A stretch of 64,000 bases of DNA from Neobacillus sp. Marseille-Q6967 (GTDB lineage Bacteria > Bacillota > Bacilli > Bacillales > Cytobacillaceae): contig NZ_OX267715.1 of the NCBI RefSeq assembly GCF_946151075.1, forward strand, positions 2,581,881 to 2,645,880. The letters are read 5' to 3'. The notes under the pieces are model-generated. The model searched no databases, was not told where the DNA came from, and worked only from the letters and a program-made list of their open reading frames with translations. The position numbers and the translations under genes are program-made. Shown here one piece after another: positions 25,788-34,593 of this stretch; position 1 is the first letter of the stretch; every line of letters begins with the position of its first letter.

Positions 25788-27050
25788 TTAATCTAAGAAA
25801 AATCTTTGAATGTCATTCCATGTAACAACTAACATGAGGAGCATTAATAATGCAAAACCGATAAAATGTACAAGCCCTTCCTTATGGCGATCTATTGGCT
25901 TACCTCTAACAGCCTCAACGGCAAAGAACATCAGTCTTCCTCCGTCAAGTGCAGGAAGTGGTAATAAGTTCATGATGCCAAGGTTTATACTTAAGATTGC
26001 AGCCCATTTCATCACATAATATATTCCTGATTGCACAACGGTATCGGTTGAAACGTAGATTCCTACCGGCCCTGATAGCATATCAATTGAAAATTGACCT
26101 GTAACAAGCTTTCCTAGCATGACAAAAATTTGCTTTGTCCAAAAGTAGGTTTCACTAAATCCAGAGGTAATCGCCTGCACTGGGGATTTCTCGACAGGAC
26201 TATACACACCGATTATTCCGATTTTATTTCCCTCTACCGTTTGTTCCTTAGGAGTAACAGGTACTTCTAACTCTTCGCCATCTCTTGTAATTGAGAAGGT
26301 CAGTTTTTCATTTGGATTTTGTCTTATTATCTCTACTACATCTGTCCAGCTGGAAATTTCAGAACCATCAATGCTATTAACGATATCCCCTTGCAGAAGC
26401 CCTGCCTTATTTGCCGCTCCGTCAGACGTAATCTCTCCAAGTTTTGGTTCATTCGTCGGGACACCTTGTAATAGAGCAATAATGATAAACACAAAAAACG
26501 CCAGAACAAAGTTCATCATTGGTCCTGCAAATATCGCCATTGCTCTTTGCGGTAAAGTTTTCGATCCAAATTGACGGTTATATGGGGCGATTTGAGTTTC
26601 AATCCCATTTTCAACCGTAACAGCTGTCTCGCTTACCGAAAAGGTCTGCATGTTTTCTTCTTCATCTTCTGGGTAACCTTTTATAACAAGGTCACGTTCA
26701 AGGTCTGCATGCTCTACTTCAACTACCCGGCAATTAGGATACTTCTCCTTATTATTCAAGATAATTTTATTTACTTTATTATCTTTATCAAATAATAATC
26801 CAATCCGGTAGCCAGGCTTAATTTCAAGAACTTCTGGATCTTCCCCGGCCATTCTTACAAAACCGCCTATTGGCAATAACCGAATGGTATAAGTTGTTTC
26901 TCCTTTTTTATGAGAAAAAACCTTGGGTCCGAAACCGATCGCAAATTCACGGCATAAAATGCCTGCACGTTTCGCGAAGACCAAATGGCCTAATTCATGG
27001 AAAAACACTAGTGCGCCAAAGATCACAATAAAGGCAATAACTGTACTCAA
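25788..27050 (-). CDS. rasP: Intramembrane site-2 metalloprotease RasP/RseP
   Basis: Membrane zinc protease that cleaves anti-sigma factors and cell-division proteins within the bilayer. HExxH is HELGH at residues 18-22 inside the first membrane helix. A PDZ domain near residues 200-280 includes AGLLQGDIVNSIDG, and the third zinc ligand region is LLPLPALDGGRLMFF near the C-terminus, with two more helices. At 420 residues it has the usual length. The start is TTG at 27050 with AAAGGTGG nine bases upstream. It follows dxr by 75 bp and ends with a strong terminator. Confidence 0.94.
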   Translation of the reverse strand: MSTVIAFIVIFGALVFFHELGHLVFAKRAGILCREFAIGFGPKVFSHKKGETTYTIRLLPIGGFVRMAGEDPEVLEIKPGYRIGLLFDKDNKVNKIILNNKEKYPNCRVVEVEHADLERDLVIKGYPEDEEENMQTFSVSETAVTVENGIETQIAPYNRQFGSKTLPQRAMAIFAGPMMNFVLAFFVFIIIALLQGVPTNEPKLGEITSDGAANKAGLLQGDIVNSIDGSEISSWTDVVEIIRQNPNEKLTFSITRDGEELEVPVTPKEQTVEGNKIGIIGVYSPVEKSPVQAITSGFSETYFWTKQIFVMLGKLVTGQFSIDMLSGPVGIYVSTDTVVQSGIYYVMKWAAILSINLGIMNLLPLPALDGGRLMFFAVEAVRGKPIDRHKEGLVHFIGFALLMLLMLVVTWNDIQRFFLD

Positions 27051-27125
27051 ACGAAAAAACCACCTTTTTTCAGGATAACTTCATTAATTGTCAAGCATTG
27101 GGTCATTTACTTGCTGCATATGCTA

Positions 27126-28271
27126 TTAATTTAGAAGTGATTGTACGTACTGTCTTGTTTCTTTGTCCACCTCTTGAATCGCAGAAAGACTTGGGTTGTC
27201 AATTAATTGATGAGCACTCAATGCCTTTTCAATTAAATCTTCTATCTGTAAGAAACGGATTTTTTCTTCTAGGAATGCAGCTACTGCAACCTCATTTGCT
27301 GCGTTTAGAACGGTTGGCATTGTGCCTCCCTTTTTACCTGCTTCATATGCAAATTGAAGACTGCGGAAGCGTTCAAAATCCATTTCTTGAAAATGCAGCT
27401 TTCCGATTTGCGCCAAATTAAGTCGATTTGCCGAACCTAATGGTAAACGGTCAGGATAAGATAGGGCATACTGTATTGGCACCCTCATATCCGGCGTTCC
27501 TAATTGAGCGATAATGCTGCTGTCATGGAATTCTACCATCGAATGGATAATACTTTCTTTATGGAGGAGGACGTCAATCTTCTCATATGGCAGGTTGAAT
27601 AACCAGTGCGCTTCAATAACCTCCAGCCCTTTATTCATCATGGTGGCTGAATCTATCGTAATCTTTGCTCCCATTGACCAGTTAGGATGATTTAATGCTT
27701 CTTTTACGGTTACTCCCTCTAATTCTGCTCGTGTTCGTTCACGAAAGCTTCCACCGGAGGCCGTTAAAATTAATCTTTCAATATTCTTTTCCTTTTCGCC
27801 CTGTATACATTGAAAAATTGCCGAATGTTCGCTGTCAACAGGCAGCAAGGATACTCCGTTATTTTTTGCAGCCTCCATTACGAGGTGACCAGCAGTAACG
27901 AGTGTTTCCTTATTAGCAATCGCAATGATTTTACGACTCTCAATGGCTTGTAAGGTTGGTTCTAGTCCTACACTCCCAAGGACAGCATTCACAAGTATTT
28001 CGGTCTTTGGATGAATGGCGGCTTCGATTAACCCTTCTGAACCATGTGTAAAAGATATGGCGGGATACTCTGCCTTTAATGTATTAAAATCTTGGTAATC
28101 CAGGACAGAAACAAGCTCAGGTTGAAATTCAGCAATAATTTTTCTGGCTAGGTTTAAATTTTTACCAATCGAAATGGCAACTAATTTAAAGTCTGAAGGG
28201 TGTTCACGAAGAATATCTAATGTTTGGGTGCCAATGGAACCAGTTGCCCCCAAAATACTAATCATTTTCAA
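27126..28271 (-). CDS. dxr: 1-deoxy-D-xylulose 5-phosphate reductoisomerase
   Basis: Second step of the methylerythritol phosphate pathway to isoprenoids, which feed UppS one gene upstream. The N-terminal NADPH motif is ISILGATGSIGTQTLDIL. The metal and substrate sites are in LPVDSEHSAIFQ, ITASGGSFR, and NHPNWSMGAKITIDSATMMNKGLEVIEA. Length is 381 residues. The likely start is TTG at 28271, since the AGGAG box is closer to it than to the ATG two codons on; the spacing of about 11 nt is long, so the ATG at 28265 is possible. It lies between cdsA and rasP. Confidence 0.95.
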   Translation of the reverse strand: MKMISILGATGSIGTQTLDILREHPSDFKLVAISIGKNLNLARKIIAEFQPELVSVLDYQDFNTLKAEYPAISFTHGSEGLIEAAIHPKTEILVNAVLGSVGLEPTLQAIESRKIIAIANKETLVTAGHLVMEAAKNNGVSLLPVDSEHSAIFQCIQGEKEKNIERLILTASGGSFRERTRAELEGVTVKEALNHPNWSMGAKITIDSATMMNKGLEVIEAHWLFNLPYEKIDVLLHKESIIHSMVEFHDSSIIAQLGTPDMRVPIQYALSYPDRLPLGSANRLNLAQIGKLHFQEMDFERFRSLQFAYEAGKKGGTMPTVLNAANEVAVAAFLEEKIRFLQIEDLIEKALSAHQLIDNPSLSAIQEVDKETRQYVQSLLN

Positions 28272-28321
28272 AAACTATTCAACTCCTAAAGAGCAGCTTT
28301 AACTCAAATTTTTGAATCCTT

Positions 28322-29110
28322 CTACCATATATGAAAAAGATTTAATAATGGAAGAATAAATAATAGGCTATCAAAACGGTCGAGTATACCGCCATGTCCT
28401 GGCAGTATATTTCCCGAATCTTTCACATTAAAATGACGCTTAAATGCAGATTGTACTAAATCACCAATTTGTCCAAAAATAGATAAAACGATCGTAACTG
28501 CGATTAAAGAAAGAACTGTTCCATTTATATCAGAGAATAATGCAAAAAGGATAGCTACAATGACCGCAGAAATAACACCGCCAATTGATCCTTCAACCGT
28601 CTTATTTGGGCTGATTTCAGGCCAAAGTTTCCTTTTTCCCATAGCTTTTCCTATAAAATACGCACCAGAATCGGTCGCCCAAATCATAAATAAGGAGTAG
28701 AAAATATAAACAAGACCAGCGTTACGCGTTTCAATAAAGAAATAAAAACCTATTCCAACATATAAGGCAGACAAAATAGAAAAACCAACATCTTCGAAGG
28801 TAAACTGATTTTTAGTTATGACTGTATAGGCCAGTAATAAAAGGAAAACCACCATGGCTAGTTCTGCTTTGGTATAGCCGATTGAATCGAAAACTTCATG
28901 ATACTGTTCTGGAATAAGTATAATCCATAGAAATAACAAGGTTAAGAGTCCCTGAACAGAAAAGAAACTGATATTTTTCATCTTTAACAATTCATATAAT
29001 CCTACTGCACCAAGAAAGTATGTCAAAATGATAAAAGGCAAACCACCATAAAAAACAATAGGTAAAAATAAAGCTGCTGCTACGACTCCTGTTACGATTC
29101 TTTGCTTCAT
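28322..29110 (-). CDS. cdsA: Phosphatidate cytidylyltransferase (CDP-diglyceride synthase)
   Basis: Integral membrane enzyme that forms CDP-diacylglycerol, the branch point of phospholipid synthesis. The 262-residue sequence is almost entirely transmembrane helices (about eight). The CdsA signature is at the C-terminal side: ISPNKTVEGSIGG and later VKDSGNILPGHGGILDRFDSL. The ATG at 29110 follows AAAAGGTG at a long spacing. It lies between uppS and dxr, grouping membrane lipid and isoprenoid genes. Confidence 0.95.
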   Translation of the reverse strand: MKQRIVTGVVAAALFLPIVFYGGLPFIILTYFLGAVGLYELLKMKNISFFSVQGLLTLLFLWIILIPEQYHEVFDSIGYTKAELAMVVFLLLLAYTVITKNQFTFEDVGFSILSALYVGIGFYFFIETRNAGLVYIFYSLFMIWATDSGAYFIGKAMGKRKLWPEISPNKTVEGSIGGVISAVIVAILFALFSDINGTVLSLIAVTIVLSIFGQIGDLVQSAFKRHFNVKDSGNILPGHGGILDRFDSLLFILPLLNLFHIW

Positions 29111-29184
29111 CTAAAAATTCAACACCTTTTTAGTTCTAGAATACGTTGATTCCGAACTTTTTATAAACAGTCAACTTTAAAGGA

Positions 29185-29964
29185 CTAGATTCCTCCGAAG
29201 CGGCGTTGTCTGTTTTGGTATGCTTCAATGGCCTCAAGCAAATGTTGATCTCGGAAATCCGGCCACAGTACATCTGTAAACCAAAACTCTGAATACGCCA
29301 ATTGCCATAACATGAAATTACTCAAGCGAATTTCACCGCTTGTTCGGATTAATAAATCAGGGTCCTGTAAATTTGATGTCATTAAATAGGAAGAAAACAC
29401 TTCTTCATTTAATTCTTCCTCATTTAGTATTCCTTTTTTACAATCATTTAAGACTCGTTTCGTTGCATCTATGATTTCGGCCCTGCTCCCATAATTAAGC
29501 GCGAAATTTAAAACGAGACCATCATTGTCCTTTGTTTTGTCTATTGCTTTTTCGATAGCTCTTAATGTATGATTCGGAAGCTGTTCTTTGTAACCAATCA
29601 TTTTAACCTGAACATTTTCTTCTATCAATTCAGGAAGAAACGTACCTAAAAACTCTTCAGGGAGTTTCATCAAATAATCCACTTCAGTCTTTGGGCGTTT
29701 CCAATTTTCGGTTGAGAAAGCATACAAGGTTAGTGTTTTGATTCCCAGCCTATTGGATAATTTTGATATTTTACGAACGACCTTCATACCTTCATGATGA
29801 CCTGCAATTCGTGGTAACGATCTTTTTTTCGCCCACCGCCCATTGCCATCCATAATAATCGCAACATGTTCAGGAACCGGCAATTTTTTTATGTTTTCTA
29901 TTTTTTCTCGGAGTGTGGAAGAGGTATTATTTTGATTCTTCCAAAAGGTTAATTTATTAAACAT
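29185..29964 (-). CDS. uppS: Undecaprenyl diphosphate synthase (UppS)
   Basis: Cis-prenyltransferase that makes the C55 carrier lipid of peptidoglycan and teichoic acid synthesis. The catalytic Asp39 is in VAIIMDGNGRWAKKR; LYAFSTENWKRP and the late DLLIRTSGEIRLSNFMLWQLAYSE are conserved. The ORF is open for another 39 codons to 30081, but GGAGGA seven bases from the ATG at 29964 and the family length of about 260 fix that start. It follows frr after 403 bp containing the third 131-bp repeat, so co-transcription with frr is unlikely. Confidence 0.96.
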   Translation of the reverse strand: MFNKLTFWKNQNNTSSTLREKIENIKKLPVPEHVAIIMDGNGRWAKKRSLPRIAGHHEGMKVVRKISKLSNRLGIKTLTLYAFSTENWKRPKTEVDYLMKLPEEFLGTFLPELIEENVQVKMIGYKEQLPNHTLRAIEKAIDKTKDNDGLVLNFALNYGSRAEIIDATKRVLNDCKKGILNEEELNEEVFSSYLMTSNLQDPDLLIRTSGEIRLSNFMLWQLAYSEFWFTDVLWPDFRDQHLLEAIEAYQNRQRRFGGI

Positions 29965-30060
29965 GTTTTGCTCCTCCAAATTAAGATAATCAAATCCTCC
30001 GAAATAGATCATGCCACAGAGCTTGTGTTGATTGAATGACACTGATTTTCGCATGTTTTT

Positions 30061-30069
30061 ATCATACCA
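30061..30069 (-). promoter_or_regulatory. Extended -10 promoter candidate for uppS
   Basis: TGgTATGAT on the minus strand, about 95 nt before the uppS start. The -35 is weak. It lies after the frr terminator and the repeat, where a uppS promoter is expected. Confidence 0.3.
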
Positions 30070-30171
30070 AAAAAGCTGCAATATATCTTCTAATAACTAA
30101 TTTATGTACTAGTCCAATAAATAAGAATACTGTATCTAAAACGTTTTTTTAAAAGGCTCTGTAAACTTGTT

Positions 30172-30302
30172 TGTTGATTTCCACTCCAAGCGCTTCGCTT
30201 TCCGCGGGCGTTCCGGGGAGCCTCCTCGGCGCTAAAGCGCCTGCGGGGTTTCCCCTGATCCGTACTCCCGCAGGAGTCTCGCGCCTTCCGCTCCAATCAA
30301 CA
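30172..30302. repeat. 131-bp GC-rich interspersed palindromic repeat, copy 3
   Basis: Begins TGTTGATT and ends AATCAACA, exactly 131 bp, same orientation as the other copies. The tip reads GGCGCTAAAGCGCC. Degenerate outer arms are visible (GGCTCTGTAAAC just upstream at 30155-30166). It fills the middle of the 403-bp gap between uppS and frr. The rest of that gap is the frr terminator, an AT-rich stretch and the uppS leader. Confidence 0.9.
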
Positions 30303-30336
30303 TTTCAGCAAAATCAACAGATTCTAATAAAAATAG

Positions 30337-30363
30337 TGAAAAAACCCCCTAAAAAGAGGGTTT
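30337..30363 (-). terminator. Terminator downstream of frr
   Basis: AACCCTC paired with GGGGGTT (one wobble), 6-nt loop, then TTTTTC on the minus strand. Confidence 0.82.
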
Positions 30364-30367
30364 CTTA

Positions 30368-30925
30368 TTATACTTCGAGGATTTCTTTTTCTTTATCTTT
30401 TGTGATTTGGTCCACTTTGCTGATGTATTCATCTGTAAGTTTCTGAATGTCATCAGAGTAACCACGAAGAGCATCTTCGGTGATTTCGCCATTTTTCTCA
30501 AGCTTCTTTAAATCGTCATTTCCATCACGGCGGATATTACGAATGGCGATTTTCGCTTCTTCTGATTCTTTCTTTACTACTTTAACAAGTTCTTTACGAC
30601 GTTCCTCAGTCAGTTGAGGAATGCTAATCCGAATAATTGAACCATCATTTGAAGGATTCAAACCTAGGTCTGATTTAAGGATTGCTTTTTCAATATCACC
30701 AAGTATTGATTTATCGTAAGGTTGAATAACAAGAAGTCTTGCTTCTGGTGTTGAAATCCCTGCCAATTGATTTACTGGAGTAGGAGCACCATAATAATCT
30801 ACCGTAATTCTGTCTAATAACGAAGCACTTGCTCTGCCTGCACGAATGCTGGCAAGCTCGCGTGTATAAGCTTGAATCGCTTTTGTCATTCGATCCTTTG
30901 TATTAGATATTACTTGATTCGGCAT
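30368..30925 (-). CDS. frr: Ribosome recycling factor
   Basis: With EF-G, splits post-termination ribosomes. The 185 residues show the RRF pattern: TKAIQAYTRELASIRAGRASASLLDRI at the N-terminus, TPVNQLAGISTPEARLLVIQPYDK in the domain II region, and RKELVKVVKKESEEAKIAIRNIRRDGND in the three-helix bundle. The ATG at 30925 shares one base with the TAA of pyrH (TAATG), with GGGGGAAAAAG before it, so translation is coupled. A terminator follows. Confidence 0.98.
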   Translation of the reverse strand: MPNQVISNTKDRMTKAIQAYTRELASIRAGRASASLLDRITVDYYGAPTPVNQLAGISTPEARLLVIQPYDKSILGDIEKAILKSDLGLNPSNDGSIIRISIPQLTEERRKELVKVVKKESEEAKIAIRNIRRDGNDDLKKLEKNGEITEDALRGYSDDIQKLTDEYISKVDQITKDKEKEILEV

Positions 30926-31650
30926 TACTTTTTCCCCCTAACAATCGTTCCGATTTTTTCACCCATAACAGCACGTTTAATATTGCCCTGTTCCATAATC
31001 GAGAAAACAATAAGTGGAATGTCATTGTCCATACATAATGAGGATGCAGTAGAATCCATAACAGCTAATCCTTCCTTTAGTACATCCAAGAAAGATAAGT
31101 CCTCATATTTTGTAGCATTAGGATCAATGCGCGGGTCAGCAGAGTAAACGCCGTCCACATTATTTTTTGCCATAAGAATAACTTCTGCCTCTATTTCTGC
31201 TGCCCGTAATGCAGCAGTTGTATCCGTCGAGAAATATGGATTCCCCGTTCCAGCTGCAAATATTACTACGCGTTTTTTCTCTAGATGTCTAATTGCACGT
31301 CGTCTAATATATGGTTCAGCAACCTGACGCATATCGATAGATGTTTGGACACGTGTTTCAATTCCTAAGTGCTCTAAACTATCCTGAAGTGCTAACGAAT
31401 TCATTACAGTTGCAAGCATTCCCATGTAATCGGCTGTAGCACGATCCATTCCCATTTCGCTGCCGATTTTACCGCGCCAAATATTACCGCCGCCGACTAC
31501 TACTGCTACCTCAACACCAAGTTCTGCTATTTCTTTTACCTGGGATGCAATAGACTTGATTACCGAAGGCTTAATACCGAAACTTGATTCGCCTGCCAGG
31601 GCTTCCCCGCTTAATTTTAAGACAACTCGTTTGAACTTAGGACCGGTCAT
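30925..31650 (-). CDS. pyrH: UMP kinase
   Basis: Hexameric amino-acid-kinase-fold enzyme that phosphorylates UMP to UDP. The KFKRVVLKLSGEALAG start, VVVGGGNIWRG, GMDRATADYMGMLATVMN, and FAAGTGNPYFSTDTTAALRA are diagnostic. The frame is open 31 codons further to 31743, but that region overlaps the tsf terminator hairpin and has no family similarity; the TGGAGG box five bases from the ATG at 31650 sets the start (241 residues). It sits between tsf and frr. Confidence 0.97.
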   Translation of the reverse strand: MTGPKFKRVVLKLSGEALAGESSFGIKPSVIKSIASQVKEIAELGVEVAVVVGGGNIWRGKIGSEMGMDRATADYMGMLATVMNSLALQDSLEHLGIETRVQTSIDMRQVAEPYIRRRAIRHLEKKRVVIFAAGTGNPYFSTDTTAALRAAEIEAEVILMAKNNVDGVYSADPRIDPNATKYEDLSFLDVLKEGLAVMDSTASSLCMDNDIPLIVFSIMEQGNIKRAVMGEKIGTIVRGKK

Positions 31651-31677
31651 AGGAACCTCCATATGTATTAGATTTTC

Positions 31678-31706
31678 AAAAAATAGGGAACACACAGCGT
31701 GTCCCC
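31678..31706 (-). terminator. Terminator between tsf and pyrH
   Basis: GGGGACAC paired with GTGTTCCC (one wobble), then TATTTTTTG on the minus strand. It may be only partly efficient, as pyrH has no clear separate promoter. Confidence 0.7.
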
Positions 31707-31772
31707 TTATAAATTCGCATATTTCAGCAAAAATCTGCTTCACGACTGCGGGTTATTATAACCCGAATCGAA

Positions 31773-32654
31773 TTACTTTTTGTTTACTTGATTCATTACT
31801 TCTTCAGCAAAGTTATCTTCGCGCTTTTCAATACCTTCGCCTACTTCATAACGTACGAATTCACGTACTGTTGCACCTTTTGATTCAACAAACTGGCGAA
31901 CTTTTTGATCAGGGTTTTTAACGAATGTTTGGTCAAGAAGACATACATCTTCAAAATACTTTCCAAGACGGCCTTCAACCATTTTTGCTACGATATTTTC
32001 TGGCTTGCCTTCGTTAAGTGCTTGAGTTGTTAGAACTTGACGCTCGCGCTCAACTTCTTCTTGAGAAACCTGGTCACGAGAAACGTATTTTGGACGTAAT
32101 GCAGCGATGTGCATAGAAACATCTTTCGCAGCATCTGCGTCAGTAGTACCTTCAAGTACTGTTAATACAGAAATACGGCCTCCCATATGAAGGTAAGCAC
32201 CAAAAGCATCATTATCTGTTTTTGATACAACAGCAAAACGACGAAGTGTGATTTTTTCACCGATTTTAGCAATCGCAGCATTGATATAGTCTGCTACAGT
32301 TACACCATTGATCGTTTGTGCAGATGCTTCTTCAACTGTTGCTGGCTTGTTAGCTAGCAAGTGTGCAGCTAATTCTTTTACAAGAGTTTGGAACGCTTCG
32401 TTTTTTGCAACGAAATCAGTTTCAGAGTTTACTTCTAAAATAACTGCATCGTTTCCTTCAGCAACAACATATGTTAAACCTTCTGCAGCAATACGGTCAC
32501 CTTTTTTCGCAGCTGAAGCAATTCCCTTTTCACGTAAGAAGTCAATTGCTTTTTCCATATCACCATTTGTTTCTGTTAATGCTTTTTTACAATCCATCAT
32601 TCCAGCGCCAGTTTTTTCACGTAATTCTTTTACCATTTGAGCTGTAACTGCCAT
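31773..32654 (-). CDS. tsf: Elongation factor Ts
   Basis: Nucleotide exchange factor for EF-Tu. The N-terminal UBA-like domain MAVTAQMVKELREKTGAGMMDCKKAL is followed by the EF-Ts core with VNSETDFVAKNEAF and the C-terminal LLDQTFVKNPDQKV. Length is 293 residues. A TTG at 32672 is in frame, but the AGGAGG box is spaced for the ATG at 32654. It is downstream of rpsB, separated by a clear hairpin at 32725-32762 that may set the rpsB:tsf ratio. Confidence 0.98.
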   Translation of the reverse strand: MAVTAQMVKELREKTGAGMMDCKKALTETNGDMEKAIDFLREKGIASAAKKGDRIAAEGLTYVVAEGNDAVILEVNSETDFVAKNEAFQTLVKELAAHLLANKPATVEEASAQTINGVTVADYINAAIAKIGEKITLRRFAVVSKTDNDAFGAYLHMGGRISVLTVLEGTTDADAAKDVSMHIAALRPKYVSRDQVSQEEVERERQVLTTQALNEGKPENIVAKMVEGRLGKYFEDVCLLDQTFVKNPDQKVRQFVESKGATVREFVRYEVGEGIEKREDNFAEEVMNQVNKK

Positions 32655-32724
32655 TTTTATTTCCTCCTTCAAATACTATGTATTATACTCATATCTTAGC
32701 CATTAATATCTAAGATAAACCCTT

Positions 32725-32762
32725 AAAAAAAGGTGATAAAGGGTCTCCCTCTTATCACCTTT
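32725..32762 (-). terminator. Terminator or attenuator between rpsB and tsf
   Basis: An 11-bp perfect stem AAAGGTGATAA/TTATCACCTTT with a loop that can pair internally, followed by T-rich sequence on the minus strand. As tsf normally shares the rpsB promoter, partial read-through is likely. Confidence 0.8.
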
Positions 32763-32783
32763 AATAAGTGCCTACCATTAAAA

Positions 32784-33488
32784 TTAAGCTTCTACTGCTA
32801 CTTCTTCACCTTGTTTAGCTTCAAGGATAGCATCTGCCATTTTTCCTGTTAAAAGCTTAACCGCACGAATCGCATCATCATTCGCTGGAATAACAACATC
32901 GATTTCGTCTGGATCACAGTTAGTATCAACGATACCTACGATAGGAATGTTTAATTTCTTCGCTTCTGCTACTGCGATACGCTCTTTACGAGGATCAATG
33001 ATAAATAAAGCATCAGGTAGCTGCTTCATATCTTTGATTCCGCCTAGGAACTTTTCAAGGCGCTCTTGTTCTTTCTTAAGCTGAACAACTTCTTTTTTAG
33101 GTAATACATCGAAAGTACCGTCTTCTGACATTCTTTCAATATCTTTTAAGCGGCCGATACGCTTTTGGATTGTTTCGAAGTTTGTTAGTGTACCACCTAA
33201 CCAGCGTTGGTTAACAAAGTACATACCAGAACGAATTGCTTCTTCTTTAACTGAATCTTGAGCTTGCTTTTTAGTACCAACAAATAACATTGTTCCACCG
33301 TTAGCTGCAAGTTCTTTTACCCAGTTGTATGCTTCTTCAACCTTTTTTACTGTTTTTTGAAGGTCGATGATGTAGATGCCGTTACGCTCAGTGAAGATAT
33401 ATTTCTTCATCTTAGGGTTCCAACGGCGAGTTTGGTGTCCGAAGTGTACACCAGCTTCAAGCAATTGCTTCATTGAAATGACTGACAT
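32784..33488 (-). CDS. rpsB: 30S ribosomal protein S2
   Basis: Late-assembling protein of the small subunit. MSVISMKQLLEAGVHFGHQTRRWNPKMKKYIF is the canonical S2 start, and DALFIIDPRKERIAVAEAKKLNIPIVGIVDTNCDPD is the S2 signature 2 region. Length is 234 residues. The ATG at 33488 follows AGGAGGAAAAACA. A strong promoter at 33602-33630 and a nested hairpin in the leader precede it. It directly follows codY here; in B. subtilis the large flagellar/chemotaxis operon lies between. Confidence 0.98.
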   Translation of the reverse strand: MSVISMKQLLEAGVHFGHQTRRWNPKMKKYIFTERNGIYIIDLQKTVKKVEEAYNWVKELAANGGTMLFVGTKKQAQDSVKEEAIRSGMYFVNQRWLGGTLTNFETIQKRIGRLKDIERMSEDGTFDVLPKKEVVQLKKEQERLEKFLGGIKDMKQLPDALFIIDPRKERIAVAEAKKLNIPIVGIVDTNCDPDEIDVVIPANDDAIRAVKLLTGKMADAILEAKQGEEVAVEA

Positions 33489-33531
33489 TGTTTTTCCTCC
33501 TAATGGTTTGTTTTCCTCCGCTTATCTCATT

Positions 33532-33570
33532 TTTAAACAGAAACTGTTTTGACAGCACCATCTGTTTAAA
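33532..33570 (-). promoter_or_regulatory. Nested hairpin in the rpsB leader
   Basis: Perfect 10-bp arms TTTAAACAGA/TCTGTTTAAA enclose a second stem CTGT/ACAG. The element lies about 45 nt before the rpsB start and 25 nt after the predicted transcription start. It could be a site for S2 autoregulation; that is inference. Confidence 0.55.
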
Positions 33571-33601
33571 TCAACAAGCGTGTGTATTAACACCATGAAA
33601 T

Positions 33602-33630
33602 AATATAGCACATGTCTAAAAGACAATCAA
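33602..33630 (-). promoter_or_regulatory. Strong promoter of rpsB-tsf
   Basis: -35 TTGATT (33630-33625), 17-bp spacer, -10 TATATT (33607-33602) with the TGc extension. It fits high constitutive ribosomal protein expression. Confidence 0.75.
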
Positions 33631-33652
33631 GTTGAATATTCTTCTTTTTTAA

Positions 33653-33686
33653 TAAAAACCCCTGCCAGATTTTAGTCCGACAGGGA
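33653..33686 (-). terminator. Terminator downstream of codY
   Basis: CCCTGTC paired with GGCAGGG and extra inner pairs, then TTTTTATT on the minus strand. Confidence 0.82.
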
Positions 33687-33705
33687 AGAATGGTTAATCA
33701 GATTC

Positions 33706-34485
33706 TTAGTTAGATCTTAATTTGTCTAGTTCAACTAGGAACTTATCATTTAATACCTTGATATATGTCCCTTTCATTCCTAGAGAGCGGGACTCAATCA
33801 CCCCGGCACTTTCTAGCTTTCTGAGAGCATTAACAATTACTGAACGAGTGATACCCACACGGTCCGCAATTTTTGAAGCAACAAGTAAACCTTCATGGCC
33901 GTTCAACTCTTCAAAGATATGTTCAATTGCTTCAAGCTCACTGTAAGATAATGAACTAATTGCCATTTGAACAACAGCCTTACTTCTTGCCTCTTCTTCG
34001 ATTTCTTCAGATTTTTCACGTAGAATTTCCATACCAACCACCGTTGCACCATATTCTGCAAGAATAAGATCATCGTCATGGAACTTTTCCTGAAGTCTAG
34101 CAAGAATTAAAGTACCAAGGCGCTCTCCGCCTCCAATAATTGGTACAATGGTTGTTAATCCTTCACGGAATAAGTCTCTGTTTTCTACAGGAAAAGCAGT
34201 GTATTGGCTTTCAACATCCAAATTAGATGATGTTTCTTGTATATTAAATAAACCATTTGTATATTCTTCAGGAAACTGTCTGTCTTCTAACATTTGCTTC
34301 ATTCTGTCATTTTCAATTTGCTGGTTAATTGCAAAACCCAAAAGCTTTCCGCGACGGCTGACAATAAAAATGTTCGCTTCGATAACTTCACTTAGCGTTT
34401 CAGACATTTCTTTAAAGTTAACCGGCTTTCCTGCAGCTTTTTGTAAAAGAATATTAATCTTTCTAGTTTTTGTAAGTAAATCCAT
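33706..34485 (-). CDS. codY: GTP- and branched-chain-amino-acid-sensing regulator CodY
   Basis: Global repressor of starvation genes. The N-terminal GAF domain (1-155) binds Ile/Leu/Val, and a C-terminal winged helix (about 180-259) binds DNA through ASKIADRVGITRSVIVNALRKLESAGVIESRSLGMKGTYI. At 259 residues it is the standard length. The ATG at 34485 follows TAGGAGGAAGAAACAG. It is the last gene of the hslV-hslU-codY group, ended by a terminator. I see no clean CodY box (AATTTTCWGAAAATT) in its upstream gap. Confidence 0.98.
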   Translation of the reverse strand: MDLLTKTRKINILLQKAAGKPVNFKEMSETLSEVIEANIFIVSRRGKLLGFAINQQIENDRMKQMLEDRQFPEEYTNGLFNIQETSSNLDVESQYTAFPVENRDLFREGLTTIVPIIGGGERLGTLILARLQEKFHDDDLILAEYGATVVGMEILREKSEEIEEEARSKAVVQMAISSLSYSELEAIEHIFEELNGHEGLLVASKIADRVGITRSVIVNALRKLESAGVIESRSLGMKGTYIKVLNDKFLVELDKLRSN

Positions 34486-34593
34486 CTGTTTCTTCCTCCT
34501 AATTAACTGGAACCATTATTAAATTAAAATATATCTCAATCATTACGCGATATTAGGTAAACATTTTAACCCTTCACGACATGAACGATTGTT

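Noticed and set aside
29965..30081. 39-codon N-terminal extension of uppS
   Set aside because: The frame is open but not conserved, and a strong ribosome binding site sits at the internal ATG.
30171..30446. Plus-strand ORF starting in the 131-bp repeat, and a minus-strand ORF at 30102-30296
   Set aside because: Both are made of the repeat sequence plus shadow of frr; they are not conserved proteins.
31651..31743. 31-codon N-terminal extension of pyrH
   Set aside because: It overlaps the tsf terminator hairpin; the internal ATG has TGGAGG correctly spaced.
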